From contig NZ_JBCDNA010000001.1 in the NCBI RefSeq assembly GCF_038433205.1, positions 1,054,001 through 1,118,000 of the forward strand: DNA of 64,000 bases, written 5' to 3'. The stretch is from Lutimonas vermicola. GTDB lineage: Bacteria; Bacteroidota; Bacteroidia; Flavobacteriales; Flavobacteriaceae. How positions within the stretch are numbered: position 1 is the stretch's first letter; each line of letters begins with the position of its first letter. Below the pieces are notes generated by a model. The model did no database searches. It saw nothing but the letters and a program-made list of their open reading frames with translations, and was not told the DNA's origin. This document shows, piece by piece, positions 8,714-18,123 of this stretch. The translations under genes were made by a program, and so were the position numbers.

Positions 8714-9595
8714 TTATCTTAATTTTGCTAACTGTTTAAACAATTCCTTTTCCTTGGATGTCAGATTAACAGGTGTTTTAAGCTGAAAGGTAATGATAAG
8801 GTCTCCAAATTGCCCATCTTTTTTGTATACCGGAAATCCCTTGCCTTTTAGTTTTACCTGGGACCCATTTTGGGTTTCAGGTGCTATTTTAAGTTTTACC
8901 TTTCCTTCAAAACTATCGACAACTACCTCACCTCCCAGGATAGCAGTATAGATATCAAGATCAACATTTGTATACAGGTTGCTGCCATCTCTTTTAAATT
9001 TGGTGTGGTTCTCAATGTCAAAAGTAATGTGTAAATCACCTTTAGGCCCTCCATTTATGCCTTCTCCCCCGTAACCCTTAATTTTTATGGTTTGTCCGTT
9101 TTTAACCCCTGCAGGAATGGTTAACCTGATACTCTTACCATTCACCGTCAGCGTGCGCTTATGGGTATGGTATGCGTCTTCCAGATTTAAATGCAATGTG
9201 GCCTGAAAATCCTGCCCTCGGAATTTAACGCTCCTTTGGCTTCTTTCACGTCCGCCGAACATAGAACCGAAAAAGTCAGAAAAATCTTCCTCTGAATATT
9301 GTGACGATCCACTTGACCGGTATGTTCTCTGCGACTGATCTCTTTGCCGAGCCTTTTCAAACTCCTCGGCATGTTTCCAGTCTTTGCCATAAGAGTCATA
9401 TTTTTTTCTGTTTTCAGGGTGGCTAAGCACTTCATTAGCCTCATTGATCTGCTTAAACCTCTTTTCGGCCTCCTTATCATTCGGGTTTAAATCAGGATGG
9501 TGTTTACGCGCCAGCTTTCTATACGCTTTTTTGATTTCGGCCGCTGAGGCTTTCTTTCCTATACCTAATATTTTATAATAATCGATAAAATCCAT
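8714..9595 (-). CDS. cbpA: DnaJ-class molecular chaperone CbpA
   Basis: A 293-residue co-chaperone of DnaK. The J domain occupies about residues 1-70 with the HPD motif at 33-35 (KHHPDLNPND). A Gly/Ser/Arg-rich linker follows (~75-115, with EEDFSDFFGSMFGG), then the two beta-sandwich substrate domains (LTIPAGVKNGQTIKIKGYG and FPVYKKDGQFGDL). The zinc-finger of true DnaJ is missing, which marks it as CbpA. An ATG at 9619 lies eight codons upstream; MDFIDYYKILGI is the usual family start, so I chose 9595. It is coupled with cbpM. Confidence 0.9.
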   Translation of the reverse strand: MDFIDYYKILGIGKKASAAEIKKAYRKLARKHHPDLNPNDKEAEKRFKQINEANEVLSHPENRKKYDSYGKDWKHAEEFEKARQRDQSQRTYRSSGSSQYSEEDFSDFFGSMFGGRERSQRSVKFRGQDFQATLHLNLEDAYHTHKRTLTVNGKSIRLTIPAGVKNGQTIKIKGYGGEGINGGPKGDLHITFDIENHTKFKRDGSNLYTNVDLDIYTAILGGEVVVDSFEGKVKLKIAPETQNGSQVKLKGKGFPVYKKDGQFGDLIITFQLKTPVNLTSKEKELFKQLAKLR

Positions 9596-9748
9596 TTCAC
9601 CATGATTTATTAAATCCATTTAAGCTGTAAACAGATTTTCCTGGACTTGCTTAGATGCTTTAAAACTCAATAAAGATAGTCATATTTTAACACAGAAGCA
9701 ATATCAATATGGGGGTCAGACTACATAAAAATTTACGCTTCAAATGAG

Positions 9749-12013
9749 CTATTCAAAGTCATTCGGAGGTGTGTGTTCTATTATATAATCTGTGATCAGG
9801 TTATAGAGGTGCTTTCTTGTATTTTCTCCTTCATCGATACTATGAGATCGGTTCGGGTAAGACATCATATGGAATTTCTTATTTTGTCTGATCAGTTCGT
9901 TGATCAACAATTCAGCACTTTGATAGTGCACATTGTCATCAGCGGTACCATGGATCAATAGCAGGTTACCTTCTAAGTTTTTGGCATAGCTTATAGGTGA
10001 TCCTTTCACAAAGTCTTCCAGGTTTTCCTGTGGCAGTCCCATATAGCGTTCCTGATATATATTGTCATAAACCAATTGATTCGATACAGCGGCTATTGCA
10101 ACCCCTGTTTTATAAATATCAGGGAATTTGAACATCAGGTTCAACGTCATTGATCCTCCGCCACTCCATCCCCATACACTTGTCCTGTCATTATCGAGGT
10201 ATTTCAATTTTAAGATTTCCTTCGCAGCAAGTCCCTGATCCCTGGCATTGATTCTCCCAATCTGTCGGTAAATGCTTTTTCTCCATGCGCTTCCGTTTAA
10301 ACAAGGCGTGCCCCGGTTATCCATGTCGATCACGATATAGCCTTTTTGCGCCATCATGATGTTCCACAGGCCGATCTGCGTATCAGTAGCTACCTGACCC
10401 CAGGGTTCTCCGTAGACATGGAAAAGCACGGGGTATTTTTTACCCTTGTCAAAATCAGGAGGCAGCACCATACGAACGTCGATGACGATGCCTTCTTCTG
10501 TAGTCACTTTCGTGAATTTTATTTCCGGTAATAACAAGGAATTAATTTTTTGAGTATAAGCGCCATTATCGACAATGGTTTTTATGTTGCGATGATCCGG
10601 CAGGCTGACAAATCTTACGGTCCTTGGGCTTTGCGTATTCTGATGAGAATGTATGGCATATTTCCCGTTGGGTGAGATATTATAATTGTTGATCCCCGAA
10701 AAATCCTCAGGAGTCAGCCTTTTTTGCTTTCCTTTACCCAGCAAATCAGTTTGATACAAATAACGCTGGGTGCCGTTGTTTGGTGAGGCCATATAATAAA
10801 CATTTTTTTTTGTGGGCACCCTCATAGAAGCCACGTCATAGTCAAAAGGTGTTACCAGGGTTTGATCTCCAGTTGCCAGTTCGATCTTGTAGATATGTCT
10901 CCAGGCATCATTTTCGGTCATCCGCAGAAAAGCCTGATGATCATGGGTTAAGGTAAGATCGTTGCTTTCCCAGTGGCTTGATGAAATATCAGGGTATTTA
11001 AGCTCAACATAAGTAGGCTCACTTTCGGTATAGATCTTTTTGATCATCTTAGTTGAAGGAACATATGACCATACGATCAGTCGGTTTTGATGCCTGTTCA
11101 TCTGTTGGATGAGCAGCAAATCTTCATTTACCCATTGTATTCCCGGAATATAATTCTCTCTTAATCCTCCTTCGACAGGAATCCAATAGGTTTCAGTCTT
11201 TTTAAGGTCTATCACGCCAATTTTCGCAGCAGATGGTTCCTGCCCCACCTTGGGATATTGAACAGGAATGGGTTTTGAATAAATAGAATCCGTATTGTTA
11301 ATCATATAAAAAACCCCTGTATCTGAGGCATCCAATTGCCAGAAGGCCAAATATGCATCACTGGGACTCAAGGTAAAACCATCCCTTTTTCCAAATTCTT
11401 CCTCATACACCCAATCAAAGGTCCCGTTGATGATACCTCCATTGCCGTCTGTTGTGAGTTGCTCGGTTTGAGAGGTTTGAAAATTTTCTTTATAAATATT
11501 GAATTTGTGAACATAAAATACCTCCTTGTTATCAGAAGAGAATTTTGCAAACATTAACGATGAAGGTTCAAAAGCGGTTCCTATAGGCTTCAAATTTCCT
11601 GATTCTAAATCATATACCCAATAATCCCCTTTCGTATTGGTCCTCCATACCCGGCTGGAATTGGTAAATATCAGCACCTTTGTGCCGTCTTTTGACAAAG
11701 AAAAACTCTCTACTTGTAATTGGCCCTGGCTCGTTTTTAAGGATGTCGCATTGACAAAGGTGCTTTTTGCCTGGGTCTTGCTGTCATAACGAATCAGTTC
11801 ATCGGCTTCTGGAAGGCTATGAGATTTTTCAATGATCACATAGGCATCCCCGCCTTCGATCCACTGAATGGTCCGCTCTGTTTCCTCCTCAAATTCTCCC
11901 GAATAAATACGGTTAATATCGAGTAAAGTACTTTTCGTTTGCTCCTGGGCCTGAAGGAAAAAAAGTTGAAGAATCAATAAAAGACTCAGTCTTAAGGTAG
12001 TTGATTGTTTCAT
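9749..12013 (-). CDS. S9 family peptidase, dipeptidyl peptidase IV
   Basis: A 754-residue exported serine peptidase that would remove X-Pro or X-Ala dipeptides from peptide N-termini. A signal peptide ends near residue 23. The beta-propeller carries the substrate-amine-binding Glu motif DWVYEEEF (Glu204-206). The alpha/beta-hydrolase domain has the nucleophile Ser617 in GWSGGG, Asp693 in HGTADDNVH and His724 in NRSHSI. Length and order agree with DPP IV rather than with oligopeptidase B. It appears monocistronic, with 229 bases upstream before the GH2 gene. A periplasmic location is expected. Confidence 0.92.
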   Translation of the reverse strand: MKQSTTLRLSLLLILQLFFLQAQEQTKSTLLDINRIYSGEFEEETERTIQWIEGGDAYVIIEKSHSLPEADELIRYDSKTQAKSTFVNATSLKTSQGQLQVESFSLSKDGTKVLIFTNSSRVWRTNTKGDYWVYDLESGNLKPIGTAFEPSSLMFAKFSSDNKEVFYVHKFNIYKENFQTSQTEQLTTDGNGGIINGTFDWVYEEEFGKRDGFTLSPSDAYLAFWQLDASDTGVFYMINNTDSIYSKPIPVQYPKVGQEPSAAKIGVIDLKKTETYWIPVEGGLRENYIPGIQWVNEDLLLIQQMNRHQNRLIVWSYVPSTKMIKKIYTESEPTYVELKYPDISSSHWESNDLTLTHDHQAFLRMTENDAWRHIYKIELATGDQTLVTPFDYDVASMRVPTKKNVYYMASPNNGTQRYLYQTDLLGKGKQKRLTPEDFSGINNYNISPNGKYAIHSHQNTQSPRTVRFVSLPDHRNIKTIVDNGAYTQKINSLLLPEIKFTKVTTEEGIVIDVRMVLPPDFDKGKKYPVLFHVYGEPWGQVATDTQIGLWNIMMAQKGYIVIDMDNRGTPCLNGSAWRKSIYRQIGRINARDQGLAAKEILKLKYLDNDRTSVWGWSGGGSMTLNLMFKFPDIYKTGVAIAAVSNQLVYDNIYQERYMGLPQENLEDFVKGSPISYAKNLEGNLLLIHGTADDNVHYQSAELLINELIRQNKKFHMMSYPNRSHSIDEGENTRKHLYNLITDYIIEHTPPNDFE

Positions 12014-12136
12014 TTTAAAATGTTTTGGGTTTCGGTGATATTTGATTTATCCTGTTTTTATACTCCATTGTATGCAGTGTTTTTTGCTGGTACTGGTCTT
12101 ATTCTTACAAGAATGATTGCCTTATTCTAAGACCTT

Positions 12137-12144
12137 CAAATATA
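12137..12144 (-). promoter_or_regulatory. Candidate -7 box for the DPP IV gene
   Basis: Read on the minus strand this is TATATTTG, a match to TAnnTTTG, 124 bases before the start codon. No convincing -33 TTG was seen at the usual spacing, so support is weak. Confidence 0.3.
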
Positions 12145-12242
12145 CATGGATTTTTTTCAGCATTTATAAAAAACAGTCATGTCGATATGATTCAGCAGTG
12201 AATTTTAGAAATACGGATAAAAAATTTATTCCAAAAAAATGA

Positions 12243-14669
12243 TCAATCTATGGATTGCAAAGACAGGCTTGATTTTTTTAATTGATTTCCGGTAACGACA
12301 AGGTCAATACCTCCTTGTTTCTCTGTTGATTGCACTAATACGACTAATTTCCCGCTGAACAACTTCATGGTAGGTACATGGAACATTTCAAGTGAAGTGG
12401 CATCTCCGTTACAGGCAGCCCTATATGTTCCATTTCCTTTCACTTTGAATTGTAACTGGTTGGTTGCAGTAGGGCAAAAATTGCCATTTTTATCTACCAC
12501 AGAAACTGTAACAAAAGCCAAATCCTTACCATCAGCTTTTAAAGAAGTACGATCAGACTCCAGTTTTATTTGATACGGCTTTCCTGCAGTATGTATCTCT
12601 TCCGAACTTTTTATAGTGCCTGTTTCATCAAAGGCAACCACTTTAATGGTTCCCGGTTCGTACTTTACGTCCATCCACATCAAACGATAACGGTTTTGAG
12701 GACTGGAATTGTTTTTCTTTTGAATCCCCATGCTTTTGCCATTTACAAAAAGTTCGGCACTCGGATAATTTGTGTACACAAAAACCGGAGTAATTTCTCC
12801 TTCTCTTCCTTCCCAGTTCCAGTGCGGCAATATATGTAAAGTCTCTTCCCTGGTATTCCAACGGCTGCGATACAAATAATACCTGTCTTTAGGTAAACCC
12901 GCCAGATCACAAATACCAAAATAAGAGCTTCGGGAAGGCCACATTTCATCATAGGGGGTCGGCTCTCCCAAATAATCAAAACCTGTCCAGACAAATTCTC
13001 CGATTACCCAGGGTTTATCATCTTGCAAAACAAAATCATCATCGGGTAAATTAGACCAATCACAGTACTCCAGGTCATACGAAGAGGATTGTAAATCATC
13101 ATACTGCTTCATTTTAGCCTTTTCGACCGGAAATTTATAAACGCCTCTTGAACTCACTGTTGAGGCTGTTTCTGACCCCAGAAGAAACCCCTGTGGAAAT
13201 CTTTCATAAGCTTCCTCGTACAAATGCACTCTATAATTGAGGCCCGGTATATCCAATAAAGCTCCAAAACCAGATTCCATGGTAGCCTGTACCTGATCCA
13301 TTCCAACGGTTACCGGCCTTGTAGGGTCTTCCCTGTGGAAAATATCCTGTAGCCATTTCGCTCTTTTGACTCCTTCGGCACCCCATTGATCGGGCACTTC
13401 ATTGCCAGAGCTCCACATCACGATACAGGGGTGGTTTCTTGTGGCATGAATCAAATTAACAACATCATTTTCAGCATCCGTTTCGAAAAATCTGTTATAG
13501 CCGTTTTTCACCTTTGGTTTGGCCCATTCATCAAAACTTTCGGCTAAAAACATAAAGCCCATTTCGTCACATAATTCCAATTGCTCCAGAGATGGCATAT
13601 TGTGAGAACTCCTTATCGCATCGACACCCATATCTTTCAATATGGTGAGTTGTCTTCTCAATGCTGCAGTATTCACAGCTGTGCCCAATGGCCCGAGGTC
13701 ATGATGTAAACAAACACCTTTGAACTTTCTTACCTTTCCATTAAGACTAAAGCCCTTTTTAGCATCATATTGAATCGACCTGATACCAAATCGTTGCCTT
13801 ATTTCGTCTTTGAGCTCACCTTCCTTATACAATCTTGAAACTGCTGTGTAGAGATAGGGGCTTTCCGGGCTCCATAATTTTGGATCGGGAACAGCTACAT
13901 TCTGCTCAAACTCATTTCCAAAAATGACATTTGACCTACTGCTGGCTATAGTGTCGTTATCCTTGTTAAGGATATGCGTAACGAGTTTTAACTTTTCACC
14001 GCTCACCCTTGTTTTTATGTTTACTTTGGCAAGATCCCCTGAAATATAAGGTGTTGTGATAAAAGTGCCCCATTGATCTATGCTTTCCTGGTTTTTAACG
14101 ATGATGCTTACTTTTCTGTACAGTCCCGCACCCGGATACCAGCGCGAAGAAAGTTCACGGTTCGTCAATTGAACGGCCAGTTTATTGTTCCTTTTGCTTA
14201 CGTATTTTGTGATGTCAAAATAAAAATAACTATAACCATAATTCCATTCTCCTGCCATTTCGCCATTGACATAAACTTTGGGTTCGCTCATGGCACCCTC
14301 AAAAAGGATCATAACCTTTTTACCTTTTTCAAATTCCGGTAGTGAAAATTCAGTTCTATACCAGGCTTGGCCAATATGCGGCAATGCCCCTGTTCTTCCT
14401 GTTTTTTCAGTAGCAACCTCTTCTGCGTTCTGCTCAATCTTTACGAGCTGTTTATCAACTTCTTTATCAAAGGGACCATATATGGCCCAGTCATGAGGAA
14501 CACTGACAGTTTCCCAATGTTTGTCATCAAAATCAACTGCATGCGCATTTTCGATGGAACCTCTCTGGAACTTCCAGTTCGAATTCAATTCGCTGACTAC
14601 CCTTGACTGAGCTGATGAAATTATCGTGCTAAGAACTATGAAACCAATAATCAAAACCCTCTTTATCAT
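12243..14669 (-). CDS. Glycoside hydrolase family 2, beta-galactosidase-like
   Basis: An 808-residue exported enzyme with a signal peptide (cleavage after ..IISSAQ). The GH2 order is clear: jelly-roll sugar-binding domain (25-200, with PHDWAIYGPF and WYRTEFSLP), immunoglobulin-like domain (~200-300), then the TIM barrel with acid/base Glu424 in MWSSGNEVP. By position, the nucleophile is Glu500 in LLGSETAST, 76 residues after the acid/base as in LacZ. FVWTGFDYLGEP forms the last barrel strand. The C-terminal ~200 residues look like DUF4982 plus an Ig-like domain. Substrate (beta-galactoside, glucuronide or other) cannot be decided. It follows the RimK fusion gene after 17 bases. Confidence 0.88.
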   Translation of the reverse strand: MIKRVLIIGFIVLSTIISSAQSRVVSELNSNWKFQRGSIENAHAVDFDDKHWETVSVPHDWAIYGPFDKEVDKQLVKIEQNAEEVATEKTGRTGALPHIGQAWYRTEFSLPEFEKGKKVMILFEGAMSEPKVYVNGEMAGEWNYGYSYFYFDITKYVSKRNNKLAVQLTNRELSSRWYPGAGLYRKVSIIVKNQESIDQWGTFITTPYISGDLAKVNIKTRVSGEKLKLVTHILNKDNDTIASSRSNVIFGNEFEQNVAVPDPKLWSPESPYLYTAVSRLYKEGELKDEIRQRFGIRSIQYDAKKGFSLNGKVRKFKGVCLHHDLGPLGTAVNTAALRRQLTILKDMGVDAIRSSHNMPSLEQLELCDEMGFMFLAESFDEWAKPKVKNGYNRFFETDAENDVVNLIHATRNHPCIVMWSSGNEVPDQWGAEGVKRAKWLQDIFHREDPTRPVTVGMDQVQATMESGFGALLDIPGLNYRVHLYEEAYERFPQGFLLGSETASTVSSRGVYKFPVEKAKMKQYDDLQSSSYDLEYCDWSNLPDDDFVLQDDKPWVIGEFVWTGFDYLGEPTPYDEMWPSRSSYFGICDLAGLPKDRYYLYRSRWNTREETLHILPHWNWEGREGEITPVFVYTNYPSAELFVNGKSMGIQKKNNSSPQNRYRLMWMDVKYEPGTIKVVAFDETGTIKSSEEIHTAGKPYQIKLESDRTSLKADGKDLAFVTVSVVDKNGNFCPTATNQLQFKVKGNGTYRAACNGDATSLEMFHVPTMKLFSGKLVVLVQSTEKQGGIDLVVTGNQLKKSSLSLQSID

Positions 14670-14686
14670 GATTATATGTTAAATTT

Positions 14687-16069
14687 CTAATTTACAATCC
14701 CCTTGTATTTGATATCCTTCTCTATCGCCTCAATCATTAACCTGGCAATATTTTTCTTAGACACACCTTCAATGCCTTCCAATCCCGGCGATGAATTTAC
14801 TTCAAGCAGCAAAGGTCCTTTTTGACCTCTGATAATGTCAACACCAGCCACCTTTAAATTCATGGTTTTAGCAGCAACTACTGCAATACGCCTTTCTTCA
14901 GGTGTAATCTTAACGATCGAAGCCGTTCCTCCCATATGGATATTTGCCCGAAATTCTCCAGGTGCTGCCGTTCTCATGATACTTTCAACCACCTTGCCGT
15001 TTATCACAAAGCATCGTATGTCTTTCCCATCCGCCTCTTTGACAAATTCCTGTACCAGAATGTTTGCTCTTAAGCTCTTAAATGCATTGATAAGGCTTTC
15101 CGCTGCTTTTTTTGTCTCAGCCAATACCACGCCTTTCCCTTGGGTTCCTTCCAGAAGCTTTACAATTAAAGGCGCTCCACCAACCATTTTTATCAGATCA
15201 TCCGTATCCAGCGGAGAGTTCGCAAAACCTGTTGTTGGAATAGGTAAGCCACTGTTAATGAGCAACTGAAGTGAGTATAATTTATCTCTTGATTGGGTTA
15301 TTGAGGCAGCACTGTTCTGTGTATATACCCCAATGGCTTCGAAGTGCCTTGTTAAGGCACATCCATAAAAAGTGGCGCTGGGCCTGATTCTTGGGATTAT
15401 GGCGTCAAAGTCATTTAAAATTCTCCCGCCGCGATAATGCATCTCAGGGAACTTTCCGTCCAGTTTGATATAACAGTCTTTGATATTCAAAAACTCCATA
15501 TTGTGTCCTCTTTCCTCCCCGGCTTCTATGATTCTTCTATTGCTGTACAAATTCGGGTTACTGGCGAGTAAACCTATTTTTAAGCCTGAAGGTTTTCTGA
15601 TATGAATCTGGTAATAATCACGTAATACCTCTGACGAAAGTTCCCCTAAAAGGAAAGATGCTTCTGGATCCACAAGCATTCTTCCAGCCATTGCCTGCCT
15701 GCCCAATAGCATCCTGTATCCCATGGAATCCCGGTTGGTCAAGGTAAGCTCAATTTCCCAGGTCGCCTCAGCGATGGATAAAACCGATTTTATCACATAT
15801 CGAACCTCTACTATTCCACTCGAACTTTTCACTTTTCGCTTATCGAATACAGGTGATTCACAATAAATTGTTGTTTTTCCGTCATTTTGCAATGGTAAGA
15901 CTTCAAATCTGACGTAGGGCATCCCTTCTTTGTTAAACGGTATGATATTTACAGCATGCAGTGCCGAAGTTTTGGCGCCCGAATCAACTCTGGCTTTTAT
16001 TGCCGGTATCTGTAAAAGCGGCAAACTGCACCATTCAACGCTCCCAACAACTATTTTGTTTTCCTTCAT
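14687..16069 (-). CDS. Fused retropepsin-like (RimB-type) domain and RimK-family ATP-grasp glutamate ligase
   Basis: A 460-residue two-domain protein. Residues 1-~143 match the family called ATP-dependent zinc protease (DUF785/RimB), with the aspartic-protease-like triad ARVDSGAKTSALHA (Asp29-Ser-Gly). Residues ~162-460 are RimK: LKIGLLASNPNLYSNRRI at the start, an ATP-grasp core with LIVKLLEGTQGKGVVLA, and a metal-binding end GPLLLEVNSSPGLEGIEGV. RimK adds glutamates to the C-terminus of ribosomal protein S6; RimB-like proteases trim such tails. The fusion would put adding and removing activities in one polypeptide. No signal peptide, so cytoplasmic. GH2 lies 17 bases downstream. Confidence 0.88.
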   Translation of the reverse strand: MKENKIVVGSVEWCSLPLLQIPAIKARVDSGAKTSALHAVNIIPFNKEGMPYVRFEVLPLQNDGKTTIYCESPVFDKRKVKSSSGIVEVRYVIKSVLSIAEATWEIELTLTNRDSMGYRMLLGRQAMAGRMLVDPEASFLLGELSSEVLRDYYQIHIRKPSGLKIGLLASNPNLYSNRRIIEAGEERGHNMEFLNIKDCYIKLDGKFPEMHYRGGRILNDFDAIIPRIRPSATFYGCALTRHFEAIGVYTQNSAASITQSRDKLYSLQLLINSGLPIPTTGFANSPLDTDDLIKMVGGAPLIVKLLEGTQGKGVVLAETKKAAESLINAFKSLRANILVQEFVKEADGKDIRCFVINGKVVESIMRTAAPGEFRANIHMGGTASIVKITPEERRIAVVAAKTMNLKVAGVDIIRGQKGPLLLEVNSSPGLEGIEGVSKKNIARLMIEAIEKDIKYKGIVN

Positions 16070-16231
16070 TTAAACTTTATTTTTTTTTCAACACAATGAT
16101 ACAATTTATATCAATTTTATTGTGTGAATTTTAAATAATTAATATTGCTATTTCATTACTTCCAGGTTGAAAAGATAAAGATCGAATACCTTCCCGTTTA
16201 ATGTCTGTGCATAAGATCCTAATTCATCGTT

Positions 16232-16675
16232 CTAAACCTCTCTAATCATCAATGGTAAAAACCTCCCTTTTGGATAGCTTTCAACTTTTGAGAAGGTTTT
16301 AAAACCTTGTCTTTTGTAAAAAAATTCGGCATGCGGATCTGCAGTGACCTTTATCGGTTTATCAGGTAGATCCAGATTGTCAAGTGCCCTTTCTAAAAGC
16401 AGCTTTCCATATCCCTTCCCAATAAATTCGGGCAGTACCCATAAGTGTATCACTTCATAATAATCCCCTTGATCCAAAGTGGCGCAGAATCCTATAATCC
16501 GCAATTCAACCTGTAAAACCAGTACTTCCTGAACACACAGGTCTTTTTCTGTCAAGGTCAAATCCTCCATCCAGTGATCAATCCATTCCTCAGGATATCC
16601 CCAATGCCTTTTTGAGGCCAAACTGATAGCGTTAAGCACGGGTATATCAGATATATTAGGTTTTTTGAATTTCAT
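16232..16675 (-). CDS. GNAT-family N-acetyltransferase
   Basis: A 147-residue single-domain GNAT. The acetyl-CoA loop is visible in VLPEFIGKGYGKLLLERAL (pattern RxxGxG) near residues 88-107, and PHAEFFYKRQGFKTF is the usual motif B. The acceptor is unknown. It stands alone with 78 bases to the next gene upstream. Complete, cytoplasmic. Confidence 0.85.
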   Translation of the reverse strand: MKFKKPNISDIPVLNAISLASKRHWGYPEEWIDHWMEDLTLTEKDLCVQEVLVLQVELRIIGFCATLDQGDYYEVIHLWVLPEFIGKGYGKLLLERALDNLDLPDKPIKVTADPHAEFFYKRQGFKTFSKVESYPKGRFLPLMIREV

Positions 16676-16753
16676 GATTTAAAGAATTCATCCAAATGCG
16701 TCAAAAAACCTCAGAGAGTCGACACAAATGTTTAAAAATCATTTATTTATATT

Positions 16754-17116
16754 TTAACTGCCAGCTGTAAACATTTGTTTTATATAAAAATCTATATTCG
16801 ATTTTAGCAGGTCTTCAAAAGATTCAAACTTAAGATGGCGGCGGTATTTTCCTTTTCCCTCTAATGTATGATCCGGGTCCTTAAAAAGGTATCCATTTCC
16901 AAATTCAAAAGTGACGTGATTTTTGTAAGTAAAAACCCCTCCAACATCTCCTTGAACAGAAAACATGATCCCACCATACATCATACGTTCAGAAACATTT
17001 GAATTGATCCTGACGGTTCTTCTTCGGAGCTCTGAAACAAGTTCATAGTGTTCGTGACTAATCGTGCTTAGTTTTTTCAAAAATTCCTGAACTTCAGAAC
17101 TTGGAGTAAATGACAT
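16754..17116 (-). CDS. DUF1801 domain protein (YdhG-like)
   Basis: A 120-residue cytoplasmic protein of the DUF1801 fold, recognised from the ERMMYGGIMFSV strand, the hydrophobic FTYKNHVTFEFGNG stretch and the closing GKYRRHLKFES segment. Members have been suggested as iron-binding or frataxin-like proteins, but the function is unsettled. It begins 21 bases after the CPBP gene and may be co-transcribed with it. Confidence 0.75.
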   Translation of the reverse strand: MSFTPSSEVQEFLKKLSTISHEHYELVSELRRRTVRINSNVSERMMYGGIMFSVQGDVGGVFTYKNHVTFEFGNGYLFKDPDHTLEGKGKYRRHLKFESFEDLLKSNIDFYIKQMFTAGS

Positions 17117-17137
17117 TCTACACGTTTTTATAAGGTT

Positions 17138-17887
17138 TTAATTACTCGCCAAATACATCTGTACCATCAAGATTGTATCCATATAAGCATGAGCCAGTAC
17201 AAGTGCCCAGAGTTTCTTTTTGAGCTTTACATAACATATTCCAAGTGCCAGCCCCATTAAGGTAGTCTGTGCCATTCCCATTAAGCCCCATTCATAATGT
17301 GCCAATCCAAAAATAAGAGAACTGATTACCAAGGCCAGAACCACACCCATTCTGGGGCTCAGGTTAAATTCAGAAATCCTGTTAATCAGGAAGGCCCTGT
17401 AGATCACTTCTTCACCAAAAGATGAAACAATATACACCCCTGCCAAAGTAAGCAACAGCATTCCAAGATTGCCTTTTAAAAAACCATAGGAACTCAAATC
17501 ACTTGTTTCGGGGATTCCTGTGATATTGGCCATAATAAAAGATCCCATCAAAAACCCGATGACGGCTATTACAAAAACCAGCAATGAAAGCAGCAAAGTC
17601 CTGATTAAATCCCGAAAGGTGAACTTGCCAAAAGTCAGGCCAAAATGTTTCAAGGATTCTCCTCGAAGTTTCAGGCCGGCAAACACTAAAATGAGCATGA
17701 TGATATTAGCCAGCCAGATAACAGCCTGCTTGAGTATTGGGTCATCACCTGTCAAGGGGATAAGGAGTTTAATAACTACAAATGCCGACATAAACACCAG
17801 AATGATTTCAGATAGTTTGTACCAGGGATTGCTATTTAATCGACTTCCGAGTCCAGAGACAAAATTATTTGTACTTGTTTCTTTCAT
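17138..17887 (-). CDS. CPBP-family intramembrane metalloprotease (second copy)
   Basis: A 249-residue membrane protein with about seven hydrophobic segments. Active-site motifs are FGEEVIYRAFL (Glu159, Glu160, Arg164), His197 in FGLAHYEWG and His233 in LAHAYMD. It is more compact than the copy in the men cluster and carries the usual C-terminal His. Substrate unknown. It may be expressed with the DUF1801 gene just downstream. Confidence 0.88.
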   Translation of the reverse strand: MKETSTNNFVSGLGSRLNSNPWYKLSEIILVFMSAFVVIKLLIPLTGDDPILKQAVIWLANIIMLILVFAGLKLRGESLKHFGLTFGKFTFRDLIRTLLLSLLVFVIAVIGFLMGSFIMANITGIPETSDLSSYGFLKGNLGMLLLTLAGVYIVSSFGEEVIYRAFLINRISEFNLSPRMGVVLALVISSLIFGLAHYEWGLMGMAQTTLMGLALGICYVKLKKKLWALVLAHAYMDTILMVQMYLASN

Positions 17888-18123
17888 GACCGTATTGCTG
17901 AATTAAAATATTTAGTGTATTGTGGCGATCAGAATTTTGACTTACTAAACATTACCTTACATCAATACTAATATACTGAATATGATTTGCTTATTACTAA
18001 AGTAAATCAAAATATTCATGCTATTCAAAGAAATACGGGCAAGTCCATACTTATGGGTTTTTAAAATTCATGTAGCCCCTTTTGACCCAGCGATCAACTT
18101 AGTGTGCATTAGTCAGAAGTGGT

